Shown: positions 15,732 through 27,995 of the stretch, one piece after another
Position numbering within the stretch: the stretch's first letter is position 1
Layout of the letters: every line of letters begins with the position of its first letter
DNA from: Silurus meridionalis
Lineage: Eukaryota; Chordata; Actinopteri; Siluriformes; Siluridae
Direction: 5' to 3'
Assembly: GCF_014805685.1 (NCBI RefSeq)
Contig: NC_060886.1
Coordinates: 11,119,108 to 11,183,107 of the forward strand
Length of the DNA: 64,000 nucleotides
The notes under the pieces: generated by a model
Database searches by the model: none
Told to the model about the DNA's origin: nothing
Seen by the model: the letters and a program-made list of their open reading frames with translations, nothing else
Position numbers and translations under genes: made by a program

Positions 15732-16611
15732 ATAAGGGAATGTTATGATTTGATTGATATATATAAAATGAAACTAGTAAGAAAGAATATAAGAAATAAT
15801 TGATTTAGGAGAAAAATAGAGAGCTGTGTTAGTGCCAGCGTTAGAGTGCATGCTCTTAGACCTTCCTGTCAGACACTTTATGCTAAAAAAAAACAGGTTT
15901 CACTTCAATGTTTTACAGTAATGTCTTTTATCTTAGTGTCTGTGGACTGCCAAATCAATTTCCAAGCTAAATTACCATAAAGGCTTAGTTATTTTGATTA
16001 CACTTTATGTTACAGAAAAAGTAGTAAATATTTCCACCTCTTTAAATGAGTAATGAGTTCTCCATGTGGGGGTTTTTCGGGTCTTTGAAGGTGTTGTCAT
16101 GCAATGAAAGCATGGCATACAGCACATTAAGGAAGTGAAATATAAAGTAATAATAAAAGATTTATGGTTATATTTATATAGACTTATTTTAGTCTTCTGA
16201 GCTGAGTTAAAGAAGCCAGTTTATGATATTTGCTAGAGTTACTGTATATACATACATTGAAAAGTATGTTCATTAATCCACCAAAGTCATTCAGGTAGAG
16301 ATTTATCAGAAGTTGTTCAGAGATTCTGACATTACTTGACACGTCTTTTTTACTATAGCTCAAAAGCTGTCTTTCTGGGACTGCAAACCTTTGAGCTAGA
16401 CATATATATGTATATAGTGGGGTCCAAAAGTCTAACACCACAAAAGATTTATGTAGAGTAGTGTTATGCTTATGTGTCATTGCTTGACCTCCTACAAAAC
16501 AAATTCACCCACATGGAATCATCATACACCATCACTTATAAATATAAACCACTGTCTTTTTTTACATTAATGTTCTTTGTGTTTTTCATCATGCATGTCA
16601 GGTATTTTATC

Positions 16612-17601
16612 ATGGAACAGAATACATCACTGGCCTTCGTCAGTGAGGGTTATCTCCCTCCAGTTTTCAAAATAGTCAGCTTGGTGTTCTACAGCATCAT
16701 ATTCTCTGTTGGCTTGGTGGTCAATCTTTCAGCCCTCTGGGTCTTTGCTCTAACTACAAAAAGAAGGAGTTCTGTCACCATCTACATGATCAATGTGGCT
16801 GTGGTGGATCTTATCTTCATTGTCCTGCTTCCCTTCAGAATGGCCTACTACAGTGGGGATTATTGGCCGTTTGGTGATATGTTCTGCAGAATCAATGCAG
16901 CACTTACAATACTCTATCCATGTCTGGCTCTCTGGCTCTTTGCTCTTATAAGTGCTGACCGCTATGTAGCCATAGTTCAGCCACGACATAGCAAAGAGCT
17001 AAAGAACGTGCACAAGGCCTTGTTGTCATGTGTGGGTATATGGATCATGACCCTTGGTGGTGCCGCATCACTTCTTTTCCTGGATGAAGATCCGGACCAA
17101 ATCTCCAACCATACCACCTGCCTGAAGATGCATGACATCGTCTACCTGCGTCGGGACAACCCTGTCCACTTCGCTCGCCTGACTTTCTTCTTCTTGGTGC
17201 CATTGTTGATTATGGTGGGCTGTTATATCACCATTGTGGACAACCTCATCCACGGGCGCACATCCAAGCTCAAGCCCAACGTGAAGCAGAAATCCATTCG
17301 TATCATCATCACGTTGATCATGCAGGTGCTGGTCTGTTTCGTTCCCTTTCATGTCTGCTTTGTGCTTCTGCTTTTTGAGAATAGTGGCCAGGACTACAGC
17401 ACCTGGGGGTCATTCACAACGTTCCTGATGAACATGAGTACAGTGTTGGATATTATACTTTACTACATAGTTTCTAAACAGTTTCAGGACCGTGTGATTA
17501 GTGTGATCCTCTACAGAAACTATTTAAGAAGCGTGCGAAGAAAGAGTCGACACACAGGTAGTGTGCGCTCTCTCAGTAACCTTACCAGTGCCATGATCTG
17601 A
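16612..17601 (+). CDS. gpr18: G-protein coupled receptor 18 (N-arachidonyl glycine / resolvin D2 receptor)
   Basis: Intact class A GPCR of 329 residues; human GPR18 has 331. Mammalian GPR18 is an immune-cell membrane receptor reported to respond to N-arachidonyl glycine and resolvin D2, though its ligand pairing is disputed. Seven membrane helices span about residues 20-290. DRY is at 116-118 and the helix 3 to loop 2 disulfide pairs Cys92 with Cys170. TM7 has DIILYY (280-285) instead of NPxxY, as in human GPR18. Strongly conserved blocks are HGRTSKLKPNVKQKSIRIII at 214-233 and the tail NYLRSVRRKS. Sequons are N4 and N166. The open frame extends to 16474, but the extra N-terminus is not family-like and a splice acceptor (CATGTCAG) ends at about 16601, so the start is taken as ATG 16612. 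It follows gpr183 in the same orientation 9.5 kb downstream, as in the human pair. Confidence 0.96.
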   Translation: MEQNTSLAFVSEGYLPPVFKIVSLVFYSIIFSVGLVVNLSALWVFALTTKRRSSVTIYMINVAVVDLIFIVLLPFRMAYYSGDYWPFGDMFCRINAALTILYPCLALWLFALISADRYVAIVQPRHSKELKNVHKALLSCVGIWIMTLGGAASLLFLDEDPDQISNHTTCLKMHDIVYLRRDNPVHFARLTFFFLVPLLIMVGCYITIVDNLIHGRTSKLKPNVKQKSIRIIITLIMQVLVCFVPFHVCFVLLLFENSGQDYSTWGSFTTFLMNMSTVLDIILYYIVSKQFQDRVISVILYRNYLRSVRRKSRHTGSVRSLSNLTSAMI

Positions 17602-17904
17602 TTAATCTGACATGGTTTGAACACAGGAAATTGAAATTTTTTCTAAATATATATAAGATAATTTCAGACTAGTCTTGAAAAAAAGAGGAACAAACTGAAG
17701 CTTGGACTATTTCACTTTCATTTGTTGCAGTTGTTTTGTCCATTTCTAATCAAGAGCTCTTTCTGTTCTCTGTCTGTCATGCTGGTTCTGCAAATGTGGC
17801 TTTCAATTGACTTATGAAAGTTAACTTATCCAAGTAAATCAGCTGTGAATTAGATATAATATAATAATATCTCCTATGGTATTGCAAAAATTCATAATGT
17901 ATTA

Positions 17905-18274
17905 AATAAACAAACAATTTTCTTTTTGGATTGTACAATGTCATCAGGGTTTAGTGGGAATTTGACTGATTAATATTATTAAGAGACCATTTATTGTACA
18001 TAAGGTTATGAATTCATGCTCCTATAAATTTAAGTGTTTTCTTATTTTCCTAGTCTGTATAAATGTACATAATAAGCTTGTCAAACTTTATCAGTTGCAA
18101 TACTTGCCACTTTTTTAGTCTGGTCTGGACAAGCCTACCATGGGACTGGGCAAGCACATTTCTGAATTGATAGTTTTTCTGAAATGTTTCTCGGAATGTT
18201 TCTTACCCATACCATGCCAAGTATGTTTATAGCTTCTATAAGCTATTACGTACTAATGTATTACAGACAATAAA
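17905..18274 (+). promoter_or_regulatory. gpr18: Candidate gpr18 polyadenylation signals
   Basis: Two AATAAA hexamers, at 17905-17910 and 18269-18274, lie 0.3 and 0.67 kb after the stop codon. Either could end the transcript. Confidence 0.4.
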
Positions 18275-18933
18275 CTGATTGTTTTCATACTGTGCTGTTA
18301 TTATAACACAGCATATTTCTTTAATTGTTACTGTGGATCATGACTTCTATATTGTGGTGTTGTTGTTGTTGTTATAACCTATAGCTAGTTCTAGCCAAAT
18401 ATACATTTTCATATACAGTTTACAATGTACAGACCTTAACATCAAGTGCTGTGCAAGAACGTTGTTGATTCCAATCAACTCTTTCTAAAGAAACAGCAGA
18501 AATTCCTGAACATGTTATAAAGAAAATTAAGCTGATGAAACAAATGTTTTAAATATCTTTTATTTCAACACCGTTTATAATCTGTAATATTGTACCATTG
18601 TTAAGTTTTTTACTATAGTTGTATTTGGTTTAAGGAAAAGGCAATAACAATCTGTAACAGTGTTACTGGAAGTAAGCTCTCTTCATGTAAGAAGTGTGTG
18701 TGTTGGGAGGGACCCAGAAATAACAATGTAACTGGAATATTAAAATTGTTTTTGTTTAAAGGCCTGATTTTGTAAAACTATTTTAATGTTAATAATTCAA
18801 GATCATTTCAAAGACCAGTGCAAAATAATGATGGATAATGCATTTTTATTTAATTTTTATATTCTTTCTTCTTTTTTTTTTCTTTTTTCTTTTTGCATTA
18901 TTATCCATGTATAAGGTGGCACATTTTTTAGTT

Positions 18934-19018
18934 CGCCAGAGAGGGGCGCTATTGATCAGAGCAGGTCTTTACCCAAACTGGACATTGATTTACCTCGTTA
19001 ATGCCAGCAGGTGGAAGC
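18934..19018 (+). promoter_or_regulatory. Two CTCF-like motifs between gpr18 and the dach1 side
   Basis: CGCCAGAGAGGGGCGCT at 18934-18950 and CCAGCAGGTGGAAGC at 19004-19018 resemble the CTCF core (CCASYAGRKGGCRS). The second matches the first eleven positions; the first has about three mismatches. They sit in a short, less AT-rich patch. Binding is not shown by sequence alone. Confidence 0.3.
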
Positions 19019-19319
19019 AAATGATGGCAGATGTGGGAACATACGTTGGCGCGAGCTACAATAGAGGAGCACAACTTGTTTGAGAAACCCAGAGTCCATA
19101 TTCTTTTCTGCTATAATATGCCTGATCCGATCCTCCAGGTAATGACCACATTTGGGATGTATTTCGAGGAAGACTGGAAGGCTCCATGGTCATGGGAAAA
19201 GTAACATATAGTACTAATATATGTATTATATTTATATATTTTGGGAGCAGATTGCATTGAATATGCAGTATATTTTTCCCCACAAAGTGTTTGTGACAGT
19301 TTGCAGAGAAAGAATCCAC

Positions 19320-21395
19320 AATTTATAATACATGGGCGTATTTAAATCCTGTCACTATCTGTAAAGTCAAAGTATGATAAAGGTGTCTCATATCTTAGCA
19401 CAGGGTTATCATCAATGTTATAGCTAATTAAGCAGTGCATCAATCTATGCCGGCACAAATGAAATATAAATGAAGAACATCGCAGACCTTACAGAGAGAT
19501 GGGTGACAATTAACACTATAATAATCATTTTTTACATTTTAATTTAATTTTCCAGGCCAAGTTGTCTCTGGGAGTTTCTTAGCTTGTTTTATTTTAAAGG
19601 CATCATCAAAATGTTCCATCAGACCATTAGTGTGAATATACCAAATAAATACTCACTGCTCTCTGATGTTGGAAAAAAACCCCCATCTGTGTGCATTCAG
19701 TAGTGCAAAGACCAGCTAACATCACCATCTGGGAATTGCAACTCGAGCTCTCTTAAGTTCCTTTAAACATCCACATTAAATATATCTGTCACATTCAATA
19801 CTGCTGGAACACCACCTTTCTCTCAGTATATTCACACGAGGACTGGTATACTAAAACATTTTCACACATTTGAAAAAGGGTGCTGGAGCAAAAGGAAACA
19901 GGATAAGCAGGCCTGGAAATGCTTTATGGAGCGTGTCCACCACTCACACGGAATAAAGCACACACACTACCGGGGCTGCTCCTTGTGCACCTCTAACATT
20001 CTGTACATTGATAGACAAGTTAAACAATACAAAACCAAGTGGCTCTCGTTCGGATAGAGGGTGACGATTAAGCTGCTGTAACAGAAGCTCTGACAGTAGT
20101 GCTGTAGTGCTAGAAGGTTATATACTCAGTCTGATATTAATGTATTTTAAATTAACAGGTTGTTGAATGAAGGGCATTCCATATTCTATAAAGCTAACAG
20201 GTGTTATATTTGGTTTCATGTATAATAATTGATAAAGTTATTTTGCTCTTACAAAAAAAAAAGAATAACATTTTATTTAACATTTATGAAAGGAGACTCT
20301 AGTATCAGCATTTTGCAACAGTCAGAGGTGAAGCTGTTTATGATTGCTTTTGGGAAGTGGGATAAACAGAGGACTGCACTTTTTCAGTATATTCTATTTT
20401 TTTTCAAGAGATTAAATAAGATGGTCTGGTAAGGGAATGACTGTTTATATCTGCCATAGCTGAAGTGATTACTAACTAACAGGTTTTGCAGATGTTTCCC
20501 AACTATTGATATAATTATATATAGATAAAAAAAAAAGAAAGAAAGTGTAAGTCTTGCAAATTTCTATAGTGTACCAGGATCGTATGCGCTATTATGGGAA
20601 ATGATCAATAACTGGTGATGATTTATATCAAGTTCATTTATGCAATTACCATAATTTTCATCAAAGAGTAAAAAAGAGGGGTCTTACAATATATCATAAT
20701 AGTGTTTTTGTTAAATGTAAAGAATGAGCATTTATTAATGGTTTAATAAAATTAACTGGTACAACAAAAAAATACATAAATGAAAATAAAATATACATTT
20801 AAACAATGATATTTGTTAATATTTTCAAATATTTATTTTGAAGTTTTATATTAAAATATATTTATTCTGTTTGTCACAGAGAACAATAATGTGCATAAAC
20901 TATGTTCCTGTGGTCTAAGTGTTTAAAATGGTCTTTACTGTTACTTCCACTATACCCTGATTTACCTTAATGAGTTCATAAGTAGGTATGAATACTTCCA
21001 AATATTTAAGTTAAAGCTATTGGTGAGTTTTTGCAACTCTCTTACCTTCCACCAAGCACTGGTTTTAAAATAAATTAATAAAAACGTAATGCATTTTGTG
21101 TTTTCACATTGATAGGTCATTTGTAATAATCAAAATATTTGTTTAAAAATGGTTCATGATGTGCATCTCACTGTCTCAAATACTGTCTATATTTAGTCTA
21201 GTGTCTCATCAGTGTTGTCCCATATATTGCCTGAAAAAATCTGAAACCGGTGAGAATATTAGCAAATATGTCAATTCACTAATGTTAAGCAAAATCCACA
21301 AAAAAAGAAATGTGACAGTGAGTTGAAAATAAAAATGTGTAGAGTGTGAGGGTGAAGCATTTTTGTTGTGAGTGATAAAAAACTAAATTGATAAA
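19320..21395. other. Intergenic, no gene recognised
   Basis: Mostly AT-rich. The part around 19450-20110 is more complex and could include a regulatory element, but nothing specific can be named. Confidence 0.35.
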
Positions 21396-21800
21396 ATGGA
21401 GTTCCTGATTTTTTGGACATTTTCCTGGGAAGATTCTTCACTAGATTTTGAAGTGTTCAAGTGGAGATTTGTGCTCATTCAGCCACAAGGGTGTTGGAAA
21501 AAAAGAAAGGAACTGATGTAGGATAATAAGGCATGGGGTGCAGTCAGCGTTCCACTTCACCCCATACACCCCATTCAGCTACTGAGAATTTTCTTTCCAA
21601 ACCATTTAAACTAAATCTTCCTGGAATTGGCTTTGTGCACAGGAGCTTTGTCAGGTTTGGGCCTCTAATTTAAACTGAAGGAAAAATGTAATGCTACCAC
21701 ATCCAGAGACATCATATACAATGATGTGCTTCCAACCTTGTGGTAACAGGTTGGGGAAGAACCAAAAATCGTTGGGAAGGTCAGGTGTACCAGTACTTTT
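21396..21800 (-). mobile_element. Tc1/mariner-type transposon fragment
   Basis: Family phrases of the same fish repeat as at 14175 and 48360 occur in order: TTCACTAGATTTTGAAGTGT, CATTCAGCCACAAGGGTG, GGCTTTGTGCACAGGAGCTT, and a right end GGTGTACCAGTACTTTTGCG that recalls a Tc1/mariner terminal repeat. It is mutated and non-coding. Confidence 0.55.
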
Positions 21801-21889
21801 GCGTATATAGCGTATGTTAAATATTCAACAGCTGAGTGAGTGATTTTATCCATAGTAAGTTTTTCAGAATAGTTTTGCAAACTTCCCAG

Positions 21890-24700
21890 CATTCACTGCT
21901 CTAAGCTTAGTTGACATAAGTACTTCAAAGGAGATAAACACTCCCTGATGCAGAAAGACACCGCAGCCCTGCATGCATGATGAATTATCACAAAGCTTTG
22001 TGGATAATTTTGAATCTTCATAACAAGTGCTTTTGTCATAGAAAAATTAATGAAAACAAGATTGTCTTTCATTTGAGCTGATTTAACCGCCTCGGCAGCC
22101 AGATGCTCCTCTCTGGATATAAAACCAGTCAGCACTAAACAAAGAGAAAAAAACTAGCATTTTTTCAGCAGCTCATGCTGCAAATAAATCAGGCGGTGCG
22201 CACAATGGCCATCTGTTTGTTATTTGATATGTGTGAATACGTGTTGTAATGACTTTGTTTGTGAATCAGTCAGTGCACTGGAACACACAAGAGCTCTCCA
22301 AGTGCCGGAGTGTTCAAAGCTAATCATATAATTGGACACAATAGTCAATGACAAATGGAGTTGCATGGAGCCAGCCAGCTGGGAAGTGAATATGTAATCA
22401 TTGTAAAATCATATCATTTTGCATATTTGAAGACAGCTTAATAGAGTTTGCTTGTCACCGCACTATCAAGTGATGATCAGAGAGGGCCACGTCGTATTTG
22501 TTCTCTAGAATATTGCTCCTCTGCATCTGCAGCAAGTTAAATGGAATGGAAACGGTGTTATTTCTTTGCTTCGCAGATGCTATATGTCTTCAGTGCGCTG
22601 TGGGATTTATAATGGAATTCTACTGTTCATGAGCATTAAAGTGGAGAAGCATAGACTCCGTTGCCAGTTTATTAGTTACTAGATTGCTATACCTAATAAA
22701 CTGTTGAGTGAGTGTATATATAAAAATCTGAACGAAGCTGTAAATGTCAAATGCACTTTGTTTAAGCATTATCGCAGACTACAGATGTGCATACTATCAA
22801 ACAGATTCGCTCTAATCACGATTGCTGATTGTGAACCCGTTCTTTTAAAGACTAAACAGCAAATTCAGTTTCCGATCAACACGGGAGCTGTGTGGCTGAT
22901 TAACAATTGTCTTTTTCCGTGCAAAACATTTAAGATGTCATTGAGCTCCTGGTTGTATTTAGGCACAGTTCCCTAAAGAGTCATCACTTGCTTCTTGTAA
23001 ATTGCACAGCTCGTAAGCAAACCAAGTCTGAGACCAATGAACAACTTTGTGTATCTCTGGGGTGGCCCTTCTTTTATTGTATTATTGTTTACTACACTGT
23101 CCTTGGCTTCTTGTATTCCAATTCTTAGTACAAAGTCATACTTCTCAATAGTGTTTCCATGCTTGGTCTTTGTTTCTGCTGGGAAAACATTCTTTCCACA
23201 ATGTCTATTTTATTTTCCATCAAATACTTTCCATGAATGCAATTGGAAAAAAACAGTGCTTTATACCCTTCATTAGTGCTTATTTGCAGTGTTAAAGCCA
23301 CACTGTTAATGCTCTGTGCAGTCCCTATGGTACTAGTATTTACTCACAGCAGCTTACGCTCAGAAATCTGATCTAGGCAGGGAAACACAGAGTCTACCTT
23401 GAAATGCTTAATCTCTATTAAAAGGGATAATCTCTCATCAAGAATGTGCTAAATGCAAAAAAAAAATGATTCCCATTGACCCCCACCAGTTAGCAGAGCT
23501 GAAGCGAGGATGAGAATGTATAGCTTTGATTACAGCTGTGGCTGTTTTAGCGCATAATGTTGTTGCTGATTCACACACACAGGATTGCAGCACCATTAAA
23601 GGGTATAAATAATTTAAGACCCCTTTTTCTACACTACTCAGCTAAGTGCCTTGAAACTTTGGGCTCCTTTTGTCAGGTTCTCAATAGATTAGGGCATGAT
23701 TTATTTTTGGTTTATAAAAGTAGCATATTCCTGACTGTGTTCAGCAGGGAAAGAGTGTTAGGTGCTCTGGTTTTAATTGCACAGCAGTATGTAGACAGGA
23801 AGCTATGCCAGATCAGGTTAATATTTAATTTAACCTCACTTAACTATCCGCATGATCCATTGGATCACAACGGCAGGACAAGGGCATTGCGTGGCAACTG
23901 TGATAAGATGCGGGAGCTAACATTTCCAAAAGCATGGCTCTACTTCTGCCTCAACAAGACATCTGCATTCAGATGAAATGGATATGGCATATCTCCCCCT
24001 GTCTCGAGGCTGATTTATACATTTTCTTTGAAGCATAATACTCTCTCCGCAGCTTACTCTATTGAAGTCACCACTGAGAAAAACAATTAAACCCAATCTA
24101 CAACTTGACTGCATGTCCGTGTCATGGTTTGTTATATGGAGATTCCCTGTTATTTCGAATAATTGAAATGCAATGTGAATTGCTGCCCCACTAGGGTCCC
24201 AGCTCAAAGCCTAAAGAGCAAGAGAGCACTAGGAAAGCCGTGGCTGGAGGAGGAGAATGCGAGGAACAGCTCTTCAGCATGACAGCACAAGGGAATTCTG
24301 TCTAGGGATCTGAGAGCAGAGAGCATGGTTGTGTGTGCATGTCACGTAGCTAGCTCCGAGAGCTCAATTACAAGATTGATACTCGGAGAGGAAACTTCAT
24401 TTTGCTTTACAGATGTCGACACCGCTAGAGAAAAACAAGCTTGTTGTTTAACATTAGATGGTTTGGCAGAATGAGAATAAGCAGAAAAAGCAAGGACTGC
24501 GGCAGTTATTTCTAACTAATAACCCTAAAGTTTTGAGGCCTATTAAACCTTCCCGCTGATTACAGCCTGTCAGGCACTGGCGAGCGGAATTGTGGGATTG
24601 ATACTGTGCAGCGTTTGAGCAGAGGCCAATATGCAATGAAGTTCTGAGGACATCTCTGTTTCATTTCAAATGCATAAAGAAGCTGAAGGGCTTTTTCTAA
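21890..24700. other. Complex noncoding DNA, candidate conserved regulatory block
   Basis: About 2.8 kb with higher sequence complexity than its surroundings, almost no simple repeats, no recognised transposon, and no ORF resembling a protein. It includes homeodomain-type cores such as TTAATTTG and CATTTAAG-like motifs, and stretches such as 22860-22960 and 24040-24200. In vertebrates the DNA around dach1 is known for long-range enhancers, so conserved elements are plausible here. This is a judgement by eye; no alignment was made. Confidence 0.35.
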
Positions 24701-25332
24701 ATTTTCATCTTAATTTGATTACATGGCATCTTGTCTGTGTGAATGATCTGTTTTGCCTCAAGAGGACATCTTAATCACTTTTCACTCATGGCTTCATCCC
24801 TGTAAACATGTGGCAACTGTTCTGGACTTTTACCAGTCCCACTTGACTGAGAGGTAAAAATACATTTGGGGAAAGCAATGCAGGGACACAGAGAAAAAGA
24901 AACACGTAGTAAGGGACCAAGGGCTCTATTTTAGTGCACACATAAGAGTAATTTGATGGTAAATGCATATTGCAATTTTGTTTGGGTGCAAGCCAAGTTT
25001 TTTTCTAGCGTTTACACTGTTGTTATTTTTTTCATTCTCATAAATTAATGAACATATTCTGTTATAATGGGTGGAGCGGCACAAAACGCGTTGTGACATT
25101 CAAAATCTGCAGAGGTAGTGGCATTTTCTTACCCATAAATGCATTGAGTTATTTTAACTGAAGACGCCATGTTAGTACAAGTCTGACTTAAAAATTCTTT
25201 CAGTTTTCCATTATAACAGTTTTGTGACTGTTTTGTTTATATCTAAATAAGACCAAACAAGTCAACACGTTGTGGATATAAAGGCAAATTTACACTTAAG
25301 CTAGTATTTAATATAAATATAGCATGTGACAC

Positions 25333-25619
25333 ATTCATTTTAATGTATATAAACTTTTTTTCGGCTTCTTCCATTAGGGGTCGCCACAGCGGATCATCCG
25401 CATGTTTGATTTGGCACATGTTTTTACGCTGGATGCCCTTCCTAACGCAACCCTCCCCATTTATCCGGGCTTGGGACCATTACTAAAGCTTGTGCAACCC
25501 TAATGGCTGGGGTTAGTTCCCTGACCAGGGATCGAACCCGGGCCGCAGCGGTGAGAGCACCGCATCCTAACCACTAGACCACCAGGGAACCTATTAATTC
25601 ATTTTAATGTATACAAACT
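25333..25619 (-). mobile_element. Complete tRNA-Glu-derived SINE with LINE-like tail and target-site duplications
   Basis: On the minus strand the element begins with a 72-base head at 25588-25517 that is nearly a tRNA-Glu (CTC) sequence. Box A TGGTCTAGTGG and box B GGTTCGATCCC (pol III internal promoter) are intact. A body follows, then the tail GCTGTGGCGACCCCTAATGG with AGAAGCCGAAA. The tail matches the 3' end of the LINE at 10736-10780. Perfectly placed 23-base flanking repeats at 25333-25355 and 25597-25619 (ATTCATTTTAATGTATAYAA plus ACT) differ by one base, which indicates a fairly recent insertion. Confidence 0.92.
25517..25588 (-). repeat. tRNA-Glu(CTC)-like SINE head, not a tRNA gene
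   Basis: The 72-base stretch keeps acceptor pairing, the D-arm box A, the CTC anticodon region and the TTCGATC loop. Compared with vertebrate tRNA-Glu it differs at a handful of positions, and it is continuous with the SINE body and tail inside target-site duplications. It should be read as part of the retroposon. Confidence 0.88.
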
Positions 25620-26370
25620 ATATAAATATCCACATATTATGCAATCAAACAATTACTTGTCTAAGCAGTTACCCATGAGTGTCCAGCTCTACTAAAAAAA
25701 ACACAGGTCCAATTTTTGTTTTAACGGATGGAACCTACTTCACATATATTCCATATTATTTAAATAGCATAGATTGAAAAATATAATCAGAATAATAATT
25801 ATAGTGCTTTTTTTTAAGTTAGGACTCCATGCTAAAAAGAGAATTCTGCTCTGTTGTGAGGCTTGTGAACCTTTTTGTCATTTTGTCTACATTTCTTTTT
25901 TACCTTAAGCACGTTTTCTCTTCAATACTGTATAAACCCTTACAGTGATTGTGGATTTTTTTGACTGTTGACATTGCATCCAAGTCTCCACATGTATTGC
26001 ACTGCCACTACATCAACATAAAATCATTCAGCTGGCAATTGGAAAAATAAAATCAATATAAAATCTGCAAGTGAAATCTACAGTGTGTCATTGCAAAAAC
26101 ATTGCTGCGCTGCATTGCACAAAAAGTTAGTTCTTTAATGTCAGCACCACACTTAACCACACTTAGCAACATATTCACTCAAAACCATGCTCTCTCCTAC
26201 ATTCTCAAGAAAAATACATCCCCAAAGTACAGAGATGAAGACCAAGAAGTGCAGTCTTGTATGTTGTCAGTTTGTTTCCACTGACGGTACCAAGGCACTG
26301 TGGTCTGGTCTGTATGTTTACTATTAAGAGAGCTGTTAATGGCAAGACAAACAGATGGCTGCAGGCTTGC
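25620..26370. other. Intergenic, no gene recognised
   Basis: AT-rich sequence with no supported feature. Confidence 0.4.
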
Positions 26371-26830
26371 TCTGTCCTGCATCTCTTCACAAGTGCCACC
26401 CATCCTTTGTGTCCATTAATCTTCTGTTTCTGCAGCACGACTATATTAAACAGCTACGGAGAACCAGAGAGTGGCAAGCAAGCCAGCACAGCTGTCATGA
26501 CGCTGAGAGTAAACCATCAGTCGAGACCCACTCTTCTCTCCTCTAAACGCTCCTGTAGAACAGCACGGAGAAAATCATTTCGCCTTGAACCTGACCCTAT
26601 AAAAGTGGTATCCGTGGCTGGGGAAACAATAAATGCTCATTATAAAGCAGCTGCCTGGGCTGCTGAGGACTTCTCGGGCCCGGCTGGAGAAAAACAAGTA
26701 CATCTGATTCCAATAATAATTGAAGAAGACAACTGTTTCCTCCAGACCAAGGCATGGGGACTTTACAGTGCTTATGGCTGGTCTTGTTAGAGACAGGACT
26801 GTATAGTAGCTGAGGGATGGAAAATGCACC
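26371..26830. other. Candidate conserved noncoding element
   Basis: A compact stretch of balanced base composition with no repeat signature. An open frame of 177 codons crosses it, but the peptide resembles nothing known, has no exon boundary support, and another frame is also open. A regulatory element is a more likely reading than a gene. Confidence 0.3.
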
Positions 26831-27995
26831 CAGTATTTGCCAACATCATTTATTTACCTTTGAAGCCAATTGGTTAAACAAACAATTTGATATTAGTTTA
26901 GAAAAGGTGTTTAACTATCTGAAAGAACATTAGAAATAGTCTTAATTGTTGTATATTATACCCTACAGGCCCAAAAAAAACACTATCCAATTTCTTTTAC
27001 CATAGTGAGCTAAAATAAGTTGTTTGTTCTGTTCAAATGCATGATGCCGCGCATGGCCACTGCGCATTTATGAGGGACGCGTCACTGCGACATATATTTC
27101 AAAATGCAACTTTATTTGTGTCCCCTGTCTGGTGTCTGTTTCAGTCAGTGGCTAAATTGAAAAATCAATTCCAATTTCAATGATTGGAATAAGAAAAAAA
27201 AAACACCAGGAGTTAGAGATAAAAAAAAGGCGTTCTTCTGCTGGATCCCTTTTAATTGGAAAGTCATTTCTTCAGGGTATTCTAATGGTTCTGAAGGAAG
27301 ATTGCAAAATAAAGTTGATGAGCTGGAGGAAGGTTAATAGCTTGTGTGTATGTGAGTGTACACATGTGTGTGTATGCGAACGAGGGTGTGTGTGTGTTTT
27401 CTTTGCACAGTATCTATCCAACCTTTCCTTCTGACAGAGCCATGAAATAAAAAAAAAATCCAAATCTCAGTGGTATCGCTCAGGAATTGTGAATGTGCAC
27501 TTCTTCTCAGTGAAGAGGTAGATTTCCAAAAAAACGACTCGATGCACAACTTGCCATGGTGGTGAGAATAGAATCATAATTTTCTTCTTTTTAGATAAGC
27601 ATTTTTTTTTTTGCAATCTATAGAAGTTTTCAGTATCCAACAAGTAAATGATCTAATATATGTGTACAATGTGTGATTACATGCTTGTTGCACCCTTATT
27701 TGGTGCAGCTCTCAACATACTCCATAGTGCTTCTGTATTTCTGTGTCATCATTAAATAAAACACAAAGGGCTCACATGTTCAGTGGTTATTGAAGAAGCA
27801 ATAGTAATCATTGAACTCGGGCTCTATAAAGCAGATTATGGCAGGAGACAGGATATTTACAGATACTGCAAAGGTCAAGATTGTCTGAGTCTGGGCCAGA
27901 TGACGAGGGGTGGGAGGTGGAGGGGTGGGAGGAAAAACACACAAGAACTCTGGTTGGTTTCATTTCCTGGGAAGAAAGGAAAAGTTAAAAGGTGG
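26831..27995. other. Intergenic, no gene recognised
   Basis: Contains a short degenerate (TG)n stretch near 27345-27400 and otherwise nothing recognised. Confidence 0.35.

Noticed and set aside
18838..19083. 81-codon plus-strand ORF
   Set aside because: It begins in a T-rich tract and matches no protein. The interesting part of this stretch is the pair of CTCF-like motifs.
25517..25588. tRNA-Glu gene
   Set aside because: The tRNA-like sequence is continuous with a SINE body and LINE-type tail inside target-site duplications, so it is a retroposon head.
26257..26790. 177-codon plus-strand ORF
   Set aside because: The peptide resembles no family, has no signal or domain, and other frames in the same stretch are also open. 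It is more likely noncoding conserved DNA.
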